From Bradyrhizobium sp. AT1 (lineage in GTDB: Bacteria; Pseudomonadota; Alphaproteobacteria; Rhizobiales; Xanthobacteraceae): a DNA stretch of 64,000 nucleotides. The stretch spans positions 3,583,780-3,647,779 of the forward strand of contig NZ_JXDL01000001.1 in assembly GCF_001590795.1 (NCBI RefSeq). The letters are read 5' to 3'. A program made the translations under genes and the position numbers. This document shows, one piece after another, positions 45,197-53,533 of this stretch. Position 1 is the first letter of the stretch. Each line of letters starts with the position of its first letter. The notes under the pieces are model-generated. The model was not told where the DNA came from and did no database searches. It worked only from the letters and a program-made list of their open reading frames with translations.

Positions 45197-46411
45197 GTGA
45201 ATCCAACCAGATTTGGACTACCGGTCGTGGCCGCGCTGGCGGCGACGCTGATGTCGGGTGCTGCCTCGGCGCAGGTATCCGACGACGTCGTCAAGATCGG
45301 CGTGCTGACCGACATGAACGGCCCGGCCTCCGCGCCGACCGGCCAGGGCTCGGTGACGGCAGCGCAGATGGCGATCGACGATTTCGGCGGCACCGTGCTC
45401 GGCAAGCCGATCAGCATCGTGGTCGGCGACCATCAGCTCAAGGCCGACATCGGCGCCTCGCTCGCGCGGCGCTGGTACGACGTCGAGCAGGTCGACCTGA
45501 TCGTCGACGTTCCGGTCTCGGCGGTCGGGCTCGCGGTGCAGAACATCGCCAACGAGAAGAAGCGGCTGTTCATCACCCACTCCACCGGCACCGCCGATTT
45601 CCACGGCAAGTTCTGCTCGCCCTATGCGATCCAGTGGGTGTTCGACACCCGCGCGCTCGCGGTCGGCACCGCGGACGCGGTGGTCAAGCGCGGCGGCGAC
45701 AGCTGGTTCTTCATCACCGACGATTATGCCTTCGGCCATTCGCTGGAGCGCGACGCCTCCGCGGTCGTCACCGCCAATGGCGGCAAGGTGCTGGGCTCGG
45801 TGCGGCCGCCGCTGGCAACGCCGGATCTCTCCTCCTTCGTGCTGCAGGCCCAGGCCTCCAAGGCCAAGATCATCGGCATCGCGGCCGGCCCGCCCAACAA
45901 CATGAACGAGATCAAGACCGGCTCGGAGTTCGGCGTGTTCAAGGGCGGCCAGCAGATGGCGGCGCTGCTGGCGCTAATCACCGACATCCACGGCCTCGGC
46001 CTGCAGGCGGCGCAAGGCCTGCTGCTGACCACCTCGTTCTATTGGGACATGGACGACAAGACCCGCGAATGGTCGAAGCGCTATTTCGCCAAGATGAACA
46101 AGATGCCGTCGATGTGGCAGGCCGGCGTCTATTCCAGCGTGATGCACTATCTCAACGCCATCAAGGAAGCCGGCACCGACGATCCGCTCAAGGTGGCGGC
46201 GAAGATGCGCGAGAAGCCGATCGAGGATTTCTTCGCCCGCAACGGCAAATTGCGCGAGGACAATCTGATGGTGCACGACCTCTGGCTGGTGCAGGTGAAG
46301 ACGCCGGAGGAAAGCAAATATCCGTGGGACTATTACAAGATCCTCACCACGATCTCCGGCGACAAGGCGTTCGGTCCGCCGGACCAGGCGTGTCCGCTGG
46401 TGAAGAAGTAG
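45197..46411 (+). CDS. Branched-chain-amino-acid-type ABC substrate-binding protein
   Basis: 404 residues from GTG at 45197, with GGGGAGGACA upstream. Signal peptide cleaved near ASAQVS. HAAT/LivJ-type: VKIGVLTDMNGPASAPTGQG, VVGDHQLKADIGASLARRWY, LWLVQVKTPEESKYPWDYYKI. Close in layout to the proteins at 23828 and 61903. No permease or ATPase genes alongside. Ligand unknown; proteins of this subgroup are often linked to methanol/PQQ or aromatic metabolism, which is not shown here. Confidence 0.9.
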   Translation: MNPTRFGLPVVAALAATLMSGAASAQVSDDVVKIGVLTDMNGPASAPTGQGSVTAAQMAIDDFGGTVLGKPISIVVGDHQLKADIGASLARRWYDVEQVDLIVDVPVSAVGLAVQNIANEKKRLFITHSTGTADFHGKFCSPYAIQWVFDTRALAVGTADAVVKRGGDSWFFITDDYAFGHSLERDASAVVTANGGKVLGSVRPPLATPDLSSFVLQAQASKAKIIGIAAGPPNNMNEIKTGSEFGVFKGGQQMAALLALITDIHGLGLQAAQGLLLTTSFYWDMDDKTREWSKRYFAKMNKMPSMWQAGVYSSVMHYLNAIKEAGTDDPLKVAAKMREKPIEDFFARNGKLREDNLMVHDLWLVQVKTPEESKYPWDYYKILTTISGDKAFGPPDQACPLVKK

Positions 46412-46422
46412 ACTCGATCTCC

Positions 46423-46559
46423 GTGTCCCGGACGCGCTGCGGCGCGAAGTGCCGCTGCGCAGAGCCGGGACCCACAACTCCGCATCGGCACGCTGGGCCC
46501 CGGATCAGCAGCGCATCACGCCGCAAGTGCGGCGCGCTGCGCAGCATCCGGGGCACGAG
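46423..46559. repeat. Palindromic REP-type element
   Basis: Inverted arms around 46423-46445 (GTGTCCCGGACGCGCTGCGG) and 46537-46559 (ends CATCCGGGGCACGA), each with inner GCGC-rich hairpins, between the convergent genes at 45197 and 46569. The pattern is a familiar Bradyrhizobium intergenic repeat. It may also stop transcription from both sides. Confidence 0.65.
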
Positions 46560-46568
46560 GCTGCGGCG

Positions 46569-47537
46569 TCACTTCACCACCCCGATCTCGCGAAAATACT
46601 TCATCACGCCGGGATGGATCAGCTCCGGCCTCGGCGCGGCCGCTACCGTGTTCGATGCTGTGGTCTCGCAGGCCTGGGCGAGCTTCTTGCAGAAACTCGC
46701 CTCACTGCCGTGCAGCGTCTTCGCCAGGCGATAGGCGATATCGTCAGGCAGATCCTCGCGCGTGAGCACAAAGCTCCAGGAGCCGAGCGAAGCGATCGGC
46801 GCGTCCTGCTTGGGATAGCTGCCCGCCGGAACCAGCAGCGGCTTGAGGAACGCATGCTTGGCGCGGATGCGCGTCATCTCGTCTGCGCTCGGGGCGATGA
46901 AGCGCGCGCCCGACGCGCTCGAGGCGACCGCGGCGAAGCCGGGCCAGCCGATGCCGGCGCCCCAGAGCGCGGCGACGCGGCCGTCCTCGACCATCGCGGG
47001 GCCATCGCCGGCGCGGTCGAGATAGACGGCCTTGAAGTCCTCGTCCTGCTTCAACCCGAGACCATCGAGCACGTAGCGCGCCAGGATCGGCAGCCCCGAG
47101 CCTTTTGCGCCGAACGCGACCGGCTGGCCGACGAGATCGCGGATCGTCCTGTAGGGACTATCCGCGCGCACCACGAACATGCCGGGGTTGGAATAGATCG
47201 CCGTCAGTATCTTCAAACGCACCGGCGCGCGGCCGATGCCGGCGAAGGCCTCATAGGCCGGCTCGCCCGCGACCAGCGCGAGATCGAGCTCGCCCTTCTC
47301 GAGCAGCGGGATGTTCTCGTTGCTGCCCTTGGTGTTGCGCGGCGCGATGGAGAGTTGCGGATCGGCCGCGTTCATCACCTCCGCGAAGGCGTTGCCATAG
47401 AGCGGAAAGCCGCCGCCGGGCGTCGCGGTGCCCAGACTGATCGTCGTGGTCGGAATGGCGTTGCCTCCGGTTTGAGCAGCCGCGGGGCCGGCGAGCAGCG
47501 CAGCGGCGAGAAGGATGATTGCGAATCTCATGGTCAT
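46569..47537 (-). CDS. TAXI-family TRAP transporter solute-binding protein
   Basis: 322 residues with signal peptide (cleavage near AAAQTG). TAXI traits: ISLGTATPGGGFPLYGNAFAEVMN, TKGSNENIPLLEKGELDLALV, and YRTIRDLVGQPVAFGAKGSG. TAXI proteins bind small organic acids in the periplasm and feed a DctM/DctQ-type fused permease; none is encoded nearby. Orphan. Confidence 0.88.
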   Translation of the reverse strand: MTMRFAIILLAAALLAGPAAAQTGGNAIPTTTISLGTATPGGGFPLYGNAFAEVMNAADPQLSIAPRNTKGSNENIPLLEKGELDLALVAGEPAYEAFAGIGRAPVRLKILTAIYSNPGMFVVRADSPYRTIRDLVGQPVAFGAKGSGLPILARYVLDGLGLKQDEDFKAVYLDRAGDGPAMVEDGRVAALWGAGIGWPGFAAVASSASGARFIAPSADEMTRIRAKHAFLKPLLVPAGSYPKQDAPIASLGSWSFVLTREDLPDDIAYRLAKTLHGSEASFCKKLAQACETTASNTVAAAPRPELIHPGVMKYFREIGVVK

Positions 47538-47621
47538 TGCACCACTGCGTCAACACCGACTTGCGGCGATGTAGGCAGCCGCCCGATTTTGTGAAAGCAT
47601 GCCTCCAACGACAATAGAACA

Positions 47622-48608
47622 ATGGGAGGCGTCATGTTGCGAATTTTGCGGTGCGGGCTTTTCGGGCTCGCAGTTCTCTTAGGTCTTTTCAGCGCCACGC
47701 CACCGGCCTCCGCCGCCTATCCCGACCGCCCCGTGCACTGGATGATCGGCTTCGCCGCCGGCGGCCCGGTCGACATCGTGGCGCGGATCATGGCGCAAGC
47801 GTTGTCGGACCGGCTCGGCCAGCAATTCGTCGTCGAGAACAAGGCCGGCTCCGGTGGCAACATCGCAGCCGCCGCCGCGATCAATTCGCCGCCCGACGGC
47901 TACACGCTGCTGTTCGTCGCCCCCAACAACGCGATCTCGACCTCGCTCTACAAGAAGCTGCCGTTCGACTTCATCCGCGACACCACCCCCGTCGCCAGCA
48001 TCATGCAGCTCACCAACATGCTAGTGGTCTCCAACGCGTTTCCACCCAAGACGGTCCAGGAGTTCATCGACTATTGCAAGGCCAATCCCGGCAAGATCTC
48101 CTATGCCTCGTCCGGCAACGGCACCTCGGTGCACATGTCGGCCGAGCTGTTCAAGGCGATGACCAAGTGCGACATGATCCACGTGCCCTATCGTGGTTCC
48201 GCGATCGCCTTCCCCGACATCATCTCCAACAAGGTGCAGCTGATCTTCGACAATCTTCCTTCCGCGCTTGAGCAGGCCAAGGGCGGCAACGTCCGCGCGC
48301 TGGGCGTGACCTCGCCGCAGCGCTGGCCCAGCGTGCCCGACGTGCCCGCGATCGCCGAGACCGTGCCGGGCTTCGAATCGGTCGGCTTCTACGGCATCTC
48401 CGCGCCGAAGGGCACGCCGGGCGAGGTGATCGAGACCCTCAACAAGGCCGTCGGCGAAGTGCTGAAGGACCCGAAGGTGGTCGCGCGCCTCACCGAAGTC
48501 GGCGGCATCCCCAAGCCGATGACGCCGGCCGAGTTCGGCAAGCTGGTCGCCAGCGAGACCGAGAAGTGGCGCAAGGTGGTGGAGTTCGCCGGGGTCTCGG
48601 TGGATTAG
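47622..48608 (+). CDS. Tripartite tricarboxylate transporter binding protein (Bug/TctC family)
   Basis: 328 residues (or 324 from the ATG at 47634), signal peptide (cleavage near ASAAYP). Bug-family sequence: YPDRPVHWMIGFAAGGPVDIVARIMAQAL, VVENKAGSGGNIAAAAA, PPDGYTLLFVAPNN, ISYASSGNGTSVHMS, VPYRGSAIAFPD. Captures carboxylates for TctAB permeases; none are adjacent. Its stop is followed by a possible terminator at 48642. Confidence 0.92.
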   Translation: MGGVMLRILRCGLFGLAVLLGLFSATPPASAAYPDRPVHWMIGFAAGGPVDIVARIMAQALSDRLGQQFVVENKAGSGGNIAAAAAINSPPDGYTLLFVAPNNAISTSLYKKLPFDFIRDTTPVASIMQLTNMLVVSNAFPPKTVQEFIDYCKANPGKISYASSGNGTSVHMSAELFKAMTKCDMIHVPYRGSAIAFPDIISNKVQLIFDNLPSALEQAKGGNVRALGVTSPQRWPSVPDVPAIAETVPGFESVGFYGISAPKGTPGEVIETLNKAVGEVLKDPKVVARLTEVGGIPKPMTPAEFGKLVASETEKWRKVVEFAGVSVD

Positions 48609-48946
48609 CGAAGGGCTCGGCGGCTCACAGGAAAGATCTGAGAGGGGCTCGGGAGGGCCCCTCCAATCAAAGAGTCGCAAAACAACCCCATGCACAGTAG
48701 ACGAGGCCAATGATTTCAACGAGTTAGCCGCCCCCCCCTGAAAAATGAGCCCGGCGCGGTGGTTTGCTCCGTCGGGCAAATCAGAGGTATACAGGCATCA
48801 TCGCAGATTTCGGTTATTTGAAACTCACCGGCGATGCTGCTCCGTCGTTCCCGCCCGCCAGAGCCAGCATTGCACCCCCGCCCCCATCCCTGTAAACGAA
48901 CCGCGCACCGTTGCCGGCCGCGCGTTCCCGCGAGCCGCTCGCGGCG
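48609..48946. other. Intergenic region before tRNA-Ile2
   Basis: 338 bases without a convincing gene. Contains the hairpin at 48642-48663 and a CCCCCCCC-type run near 48731. It must hold the tRNA promoter; no strong boxes were picked out. Confidence 0.4.
48642..48663 (+). terminator. Hairpin after Bug-type binding protein gene
   Basis: GAGGGGC, 8-base loop, GCCCCTC (7-bp perfect stem) 33 bases after the stop codon of the gene at 47622. No T-run follows, so termination efficiency is uncertain. Confidence 0.4.
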
Positions 48947-49022
48947 GGGCCTGTAGCTCAATGGTTAGAGCCGGCCGCTCATAACGGTCTGGTTGCAGGT
49001 TCGAGTCCTGCCGGGCCCACCA
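48947..49022 (+). tRNA. tRNA-Ile2 (CAT anticodon, lysidine type)
   Basis: 76 bases including an encoded CCA. Cloverleaf: acceptor GGGCCTG/CGGGCCC, D-arm GCTC/GAGC with loop AATGGTTA, anticodon stem GGCCG/CGGTC with loop CTCATAA, variable TGGTT, T-arm GCAGG TTCGAGT CCTGC, discriminator A. CAT alone would mean Met. The 8-base D-loop and C4-C5 in the acceptor stem follow E. coli ileX rather than elongator Met, and initiator features are absent. So it should be modified by TilS to read AUA. An accessory segment begins directly after its 3' end. Confidence 0.85.
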
Positions 49023-49062
49023 GCCTTCGCTGCTTCGGAGTGTGAAGAAAAGAATTCATAAA

Positions 49063-50025
49063 CTAACCACTACCTTTCGTTGACTTAACTCGGATCGTCG
49101 ACACAAGCGCGTATCCAGTCGGCGTCTTGATCTCCCTGGTTACCGGCTCAACGCGAAAAGACCTGTTCTTGTTGAGAAAGTCTTCAACCCAACCGTGATT
49201 GTCACGAAAGAAGACGAACTCCTCGCCGCACCGTACTATGGTTCGGTTAATGACGCGGACCTCGCTCCGGGAAGGCGTGAGCAAACGACAACGAAACGCT
49301 TTGAACGTCGTGTCTTTGTTCAAGTCGCGCGCATCAAGGTCGGGACGAATACGTATTGCGAGATCGGGACCAAGTGGCACCAGCCGGTTGATAATCCTCG
49401 GATCGTCCGAGAGTTCTATGCCGCTCGCAAAATCGGTGGTGAAGAACGGACTATTACCGGCGTGCTCGTTTATCAGTATATCCCACGCGGAATTCCCCCA
49501 GATATTCACGCGGTCAACAATCCCGTCGATACCAAGAGCTTGCGGATACTTCTCGTCGATTGTTGTTTTGATGATTCCACTCTCGATCAACTCGGTATAG
49601 CCCTTGCCTCCGAGCACTTCCGGCGTCTTCGGAATTTCTCCCGAAGCGTCGAGGATTTTGCCGGTGGCTTCAACCGTACTCCTCAAAGGTCCGGCATGCA
49701 CACGCATCGCGGCCGGCGAACAGCTCGTTACATAGGCCGCGAAACCTGCGACCACATAAACCGCGTCAAGGCTCGCCCTACCCGTTCGCAATTCAGCGAT
49801 TGCAGTGTTGTAGTTCGGCTCTATTGTTTTCAAAAACTCTTCGATAACCCGGTCTTTCTGTAGATATTCGTTCGTGCTGCCGTCCTGCACACGGCAAACA
49901 TCTTTCGAGCTACATGGGAAAATGTGGCCGTCGCGCTTGCGAAAGCCATACATCTGCTTTCCGTCAAGCGCCGGAGAATAGAACTGCCGAAGGTGAACCT
50001 GCGAGACGTAATGATCGAGGGGCAT
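49063..50025 (-). CDS. DUF4238 domain protein
   Basis: 320 residues. N-terminus MPLDHYVSQVHLRQFYSPAL fits the HYxPxxYLRxF motif of DUF4238, and SPFFTTDFASGIELSDDPR matches the 'defended target' segment (W/F-x-TSD-type) of that family. The biochemical role of DUF4238 is unknown; such genes are scattered in islands and near defence genes. AT-richer than the chromosome. Divergent from the 45-codon ORF and NTPase across 265 bases. Confidence 0.8.
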   Translation of the reverse strand: MPLDHYVSQVHLRQFYSPALDGKQMYGFRKRDGHIFPCSSKDVCRVQDGSTNEYLQKDRVIEEFLKTIEPNYNTAIAELRTGRASLDAVYVVAGFAAYVTSCSPAAMRVHAGPLRSTVEATGKILDASGEIPKTPEVLGGKGYTELIESGIIKTTIDEKYPQALGIDGIVDRVNIWGNSAWDILINEHAGNSPFFTTDFASGIELSDDPRIINRLVPLGPDLAIRIRPDLDARDLNKDTTFKAFRCRLLTPSRSEVRVINRTIVRCGEEFVFFRDNHGWVEDFLNKNRSFRVEPVTREIKTPTGYALVSTIRVKSTKGSG

Positions 50026-50238
50026 GGCGACTCTACTGGTTAACTCTCAATGATCTATTCCCCCTGGGCACGCATCACACAGGCAGGTCGCCCGCATCTT
50101 CGTTCCCCGTCCACCGCACCGCGTCACCTCGCAAAGCAATGGCTGCCCGCGCCTTCGGTGTAGTTGGGTGCACTCACCCGTAACTCCGGGCAACTATGCT
50201 GGCCACGCGCATTGCTGCTGGCCACTATAAATGGCATT

Positions 50239-50265
50239 CTACAATCTCTCACTATACGGTTGTAG
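50239..50265. promoter_or_regulatory. Inverted repeat before the small ORF/NTPase pair
   Basis: CTACAA, 15 bases, TTGTAG. The spacer contains CTATAC, a possible -10 box. It lies in the AT-rich gap between the divergent DUF4238 and 45-codon genes, about 26 bases upstream of the ATG at 50291. Confidence 0.3.
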
Positions 50266-50290
50266 TAGGGAACGGTGCGGGAGGTTGCAA

Positions 50291-50428
50291 ATGGTTGATG
50301 CTGAAGAGGCGGGTACACGCCACAAGAGACTCGCTGAAATGCTGGAAAATGAACGACGCAAGGCGAAAAGGACAGCCGTCCAGCTAGTGGACAATAATTT
50401 CATCGGCCTACTCAGCGGCGTCCGTTAA
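50291..50428 (+). CDS. 45-residue small protein upstream of the NTPase
   Basis: MVDAEEAGTRHKRLAEMLEN at the start, then a basic helix and NNFIGLLSGVR at the end. GGGAGG six bases before the ATG is the best ribosome site in this island. It ends 18 bases before the 822-codon NTPase gene, which itself has only a weak site, so translational coupling is likely. No family recognised; one amphipathic helix (residues 8-35) predicted by eye. It may be a regulator or antitoxin-like partner of the NTPase, which is untested. Confidence 0.6.
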   Translation: MVDAEEAGTRHKRLAEMLENERRKAKRTAVQLVDNNFIGLLSGVR

Positions 50429-50446
50429 ACAAAACGAGCTTCAGCT

Positions 50447-52915
50447 ATGATCGGCGACCCCACGTACATCGTTACGTCCGCGGTGCTCAGTCTTCGTGAA
50501 TTCTTGGCGCTGCCAGGTCGGCGGCATGCGTTCCTTGTCGGACCGCCCGGGGCGGGAAAAACATCGGCCCTGAAGTATTTGACGGAGGTTCTTCGAGGTG
50601 ACAATCACCTTGTGATCATGATCGGACTCCGCGAGATCGATACGTCTGATCAGCTCATTACCTCGATAGCACGAGGGCTTCTGAGACCAGACGTACAGAT
50701 GGGGACGTCCGCGCCGGTCGCGGCGTACGAGCAACTCCGGGCGCAGTTTGATGCAGAGATTATAACCTCATCTCGCCTGGCACGAGCATCCAGTACTCTT
50801 GAGCAGATAATACAGATGGCGCTCGAAGCCAGTACCCTCAAGCGCGCCTATATCTTGCTAGACGGCATGGACGAAACGCCCGGCGGAGCTGAGATCTCGC
50901 TTGCTATCGAAGAGCTCGCGGAACGCCTAATCTCCGCCAGCCTCGTCGTTACATCGCGATATTCTCCCGCGGCGTCGCGCCTAGAGACCCGAGGTCATTT
51001 CGACCTCTTTCAGCTTCTTCCGCTCACAGAGGCCGAGGGGGTCGATTTCCTGCGCCGCATTCTCCCCGACGAGGCCCATTCCGCGACGGTCGAGAGGCTC
51101 AGCGCTCAGGCGAATGGTAATCCCCTAGCATTAAAGCTCATTGCGGGTCTCATTCGTGAGCGCGGCGATGTCGAGATTCCCGGTGAAGTCCCTCTCGCGG
51201 CCTCAACTAGCACGATCTTAGATAGCATCAATAGGAGTTATCAACTCCGATTTGGGTCGGATCAAACTGGCACCGATGCTCGCCTGTTGCTCACAATCCT
51301 GGCATTTTTTCAACCGGTCTCGCCCTCCGATCTCGGGAGGCTCTCGGGGCTCTCAGTGAGCCGCGTGAGTGCGGCTAGCCGGGCTCTATTGGACTCTTCT
51401 TTTGTTACTGCAAGCCCAACGCAATGGACCTTCGCTCATCGGCTCATCTCAGAGTTCCATCTTGAGAAATTAACGAGAGAAAGCATCGACGTTGGTGCCC
51501 TTCGATTTGGTGACGAGGCGGCCGAACGCGACGCTCTGCTACAGAGCAGCTTTATGCCGCCCCGCGAGCTAAATTTAATCGAGAGTGGTATCAAAACGAT
51601 CGTTCTCGGAGACAGGGGAGCTGGCAAGAGCGCGATCTTCCGGACGCTACGTGAACAGAGCCGAACCGAGAAGGATGTAGAGGTCGTGGTCTCCGCGGAG
51701 CAGAGCCCAGCATCTTTTGTGCAGCAAATGACGACTGTCAACGCCTCGACAACCTCCACCGCCGATGCATTCAAGGCGGTGTGGTTACTTTACGTGGCCG
51801 CGCTTGGCGCGCGCGACATCGATGTCGGCGTCGATGCAGCCGATGAAACTGCAAGTGCCTTTCAACGCGATGCGCGCAATCTTCTGCGCCGCATTGGCTG
51901 GAGTACTTCGATAAAGAACGAAGGACAGCTATCGAAATGGTGGGCGGTTGCGCGGTCATTCCTTCCCGACAAAGTCACATTCAAGATCGGTCCGGTGACC
52001 GTCGAGCCCAACCTCAGCAAAGGCTGGCAAAACTGGCTGGGTAGCGACATGAAGGTGGATGACTTCATCAACCGCACCGACCGCTTTTTGAATTCGACTA
52101 AACGCCGTCACATTATTCTTTTTGATCAGGTCGATGAGGCTTTCAAGTATGACAGAGAGAAGCAAGAAGCGCTTGTTCAAGGGCTGTTCTTGGCAGAATC
52201 GCTTCTCTCGCTAACCGCATCCATTCGTTTGGTCATTCTTCTGAGGACCGATCTTTTCGAACTTTACGATATTCAGGAAAAGAACAAATTTGTATCGCGG
52301 TCAGTTCGGCTAGGTTGGAACAACATTGAACTTCGCAAGCTACTACTCCAAAGACTATTTTCAAACGACGGCCTCGGCAGAGCGGCAGAAGCGCTCAATG
52401 CCCCCTCGCTGTCTGCAGACACACTTGCAGCCATGCAATTAAGGCTTGTATTCCCAGCCGAGATTGAAGGGCGCGGGTTCGAAGAATGGATGTTCGATGG
52501 CCTAAAGAACGGAAAGGACCATGTCGCGCCTCGGCAAATCATCCTCTTTCTGATTTCTGTGAGGGACCGAGCCGCAAGAGGGGAACTTCTGCGGCGGCCC
52601 CTGCCCTTGTTTAGCGAAAGCGAGCTAGCTGAAGCTATGACAAGAGTTTCCGAGCTTAGCTACGAAGAGGTTATCAGCGATTTTCGCGCCGCAACGGGCT
52701 TTGTACGAAATTGCCGCGCCGGGAAGATTACGGAGTTCGAGCCCGCGAAACTGGGGTCTCTCTTCGATGAGAAAGAGGGCTCTGTCGTCGTGCAGATCGA
52801 ACGGCTGGAACGGCTCGGTTTCCTCTCGCGGATCCTCGTTAAGGACGGCGACGCGCTGGCACCTCGGTTTCGTATTCCGCGGCTATTCACGCGATGCTGG
52901 GAAACGTCTACCTAA
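50447..52915 (+). CDS. Double P-loop NTPase: STAND-like plus KAP/Sll1717-like
   Basis: 822 residues with two NTPase modules. Module 1 (about 5-240): Walker A GPPGAGKT 32-39, Walker B YILLDGMDE 135-143, VVTSR 167-171, and the STAND NGNPLALKLIAGL 223-236, then a winged helix (285-340). Module 2 (about 355-720): Walker A GDRGAGKS 388-395, Walker B HIILFDQVDEAF 555-566, ILLRTDLFE and PRQIILFLISVRD, then a second winged helix to the end. Module 2 resembles KAP/Sll1717-type ATPases. No nuclease, TIR or membrane helix seen. Probably a phage-sensing or signalling protein, inferred from architecture and island setting. Confidence 0.82.
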   Translation: MIGDPTYIVTSAVLSLREFLALPGRRHAFLVGPPGAGKTSALKYLTEVLRGDNHLVIMIGLREIDTSDQLITSIARGLLRPDVQMGTSAPVAAYEQLRAQFDAEIITSSRLARASSTLEQIIQMALEASTLKRAYILLDGMDETPGGAEISLAIEELAERLISASLVVTSRYSPAASRLETRGHFDLFQLLPLTEAEGVDFLRRILPDEAHSATVERLSAQANGNPLALKLIAGLIRERGDVEIPGEVPLAASTSTILDSINRSYQLRFGSDQTGTDARLLLTILAFFQPVSPSDLGRLSGLSVSRVSAASRALLDSSFVTASPTQWTFAHRLISEFHLEKLTRESIDVGALRFGDEAAERDALLQSSFMPPRELNLIESGIKTIVLGDRGAGKSAIFRTLREQSRTEKDVEVVVSAEQSPASFVQQMTTVNASTTSTADAFKAVWLLYVAALGARDIDVGVDAADETASAFQRDARNLLRRIGWSTSIKNEGQLSKWWAVARSFLPDKVTFKIGPVTVEPNLSKGWQNWLGSDMKVDDFINRTDRFLNSTKRRHIILFDQVDEAFKYDREKQEALVQGLFLAESLLSLTASIRLVILLRTDLFELYDIQEKNKFVSRSVRLGWNNIELRKLLLQRLFSNDGLGRAAEALNAPSLSADTLAAMQLRLVFPAEIEGRGFEEWMFDGLKNGKDHVAPRQIILFLISVRDRAARGELLRRPLPLFSESELAEAMTRVSELSYEEVISDFRAATGFVRNCRAGKITEFEPAKLGSLFDEKEGSVVVQIERLERLGFLSRILVKDGDALAPRFRIPRLFTRCWETST

Positions 52916-52946
52916 TGCCGCTCAGGGAAGGCTTTCATTAGGATTA

Positions 52947-53022
52947 CGGTGACAGTGCACTAAATTTGCCGCTCATCGCTTTTAACCGTGACGGAAGGCG
53001 AGAATTAAATGAACTGTCACCG
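52947..53022. repeat. Inverted repeat, possible IS or MITE remnant
   Basis: CGGTGACAGT at 52947-52956 and its exact complement ACTGTCACCG at 53013-53022, flanked by AAATT/ATTAAAT. The TTACGGTGACAGTGCA motif resembles ends of a widespread small Y1-transposase element, from memory. No transposase is present between the arms. Confidence 0.4.
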
Positions 53023-53060
53023 CACCCCCCTGCCTGCAGCTTCGATGCCGATGCAATGCG

Positions 53061-53190
53061 ATGGTGTTCGCCTACTGGGCTTCGGTGTCCGCCATCCAGA
53101 TCACCTGCCCTGAACTCGCGCGATTGCGCACTGCGCTGCAGACCGCTATGGGCGGAGCGTTGTCGCGGCAGGACAGCCAAGGCTGGCGGC
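53061..53190 (+). pseudogene. 2'-5' RNA ligase family remnant
   Basis: The frame from 53061 reads SAIQITCPELARLRTALQTA and SRQDSQGWRPHVQ, which resembles the C-terminal part of 2'-5' RNA ligase/cyclic phosphodiesterase proteins up to the second H-x-T region (expected PHVTxQN). It lacks the N-terminal half and breaks off after PHV. Likely an old fragment. Confidence 0.4.
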
Positions 53191-53193
53191 CGC

Positions 53194-53364
53194 ATGTGCA
53201 AGGCGGACATCCAGATTTTCATCAGGGCCCACAACGAGCGCAATCTGGCGGAGTACGAAGGCCGAACCGAAATCGACGACGAGTTGCTCGCGGCTTTAAT
53301 CCGCTGCACCAAGAAGCTGGAAGCGAATGTCGCCAAGCTCGCGCCGCCGGAAGCGAAGGGATAG
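53194..53364 (+). CDS. Small hypothetical protein
   Basis: 56 residues starting MCKADIQIFIRAHNERNLAE and ending in KKLEANVAKLAPPEAKG, mostly helical. Different frame from the RNA-ligase-like remnant just upstream. No family known to me. Codon use is GC-rich, so it could be native chromosome beyond the island. It may itself be the end of a broken gene. Confidence 0.35.
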   Translation: MCKADIQIFIRAHNERNLAEYEGRTEIDDELLAALIRCTKKLEANVAKLAPPEAKG

Positions 53365-53488
53365 CGTGCGCTATGCTGTCTAGTTGCAGGTTTGAACGGT
53401 GGAACTTGTCGGGCATGCGCTTGAAGCGAGCTACCTTGGCTCAGACGCCATCGGAAGCCAACGGCTCTTGACTTCCCACCTGTTCTCA

Positions 53489-53503
53489 GAACAAAAATAG
53501 AAC
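53489..53503 (+). promoter_or_regulatory. LexA (SOS) box
   Basis: GAAC-AAAAATA-GAAC, an exact match to the alphaproteobacterial LexA site GAAC-N7-GAAC, 30 bases upstream of the TTG start of the FAN1-like nuclease gene. An overlapping TGTTCTCAGAACA dyad lies just before it. Confidence 0.7.
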
Positions 53504-53533
53504 AACCGAATCCCCTCCGCCGACAAGGTCCAC

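Larger units (their letters stand above)
49023..53060. mobile_element. tRNA-associated accessory island (inferred)
   Basis: A segment starting at the 3' end of tRNA-Ile2 with codon use clearly AT-richer than the flanks and accessory genes only (DUF4238, 45-codon ORF, double NTPase). It ends near an inverted repeat at 52947-53022 and gene remnants. No integrase gene remains, and no convincing second tRNA end was found, so the mode of entry is open. Confidence 0.45.

Noticed and set aside
48947..49022. tRNA-Met reading of the CAT anticodon
   Set aside because: Eight-base D-loop and acceptor C4-C5 match the lysidine-modified Ile2 type better; no initiator features.
53381..53420. Second tRNA-Ile2 3' end (att) suggested by GTTGCAGGTTTGAA
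   Set aside because: Only about 13 bases resemble the T-arm and the following acceptor bases do not match; too weak to call an attachment site.
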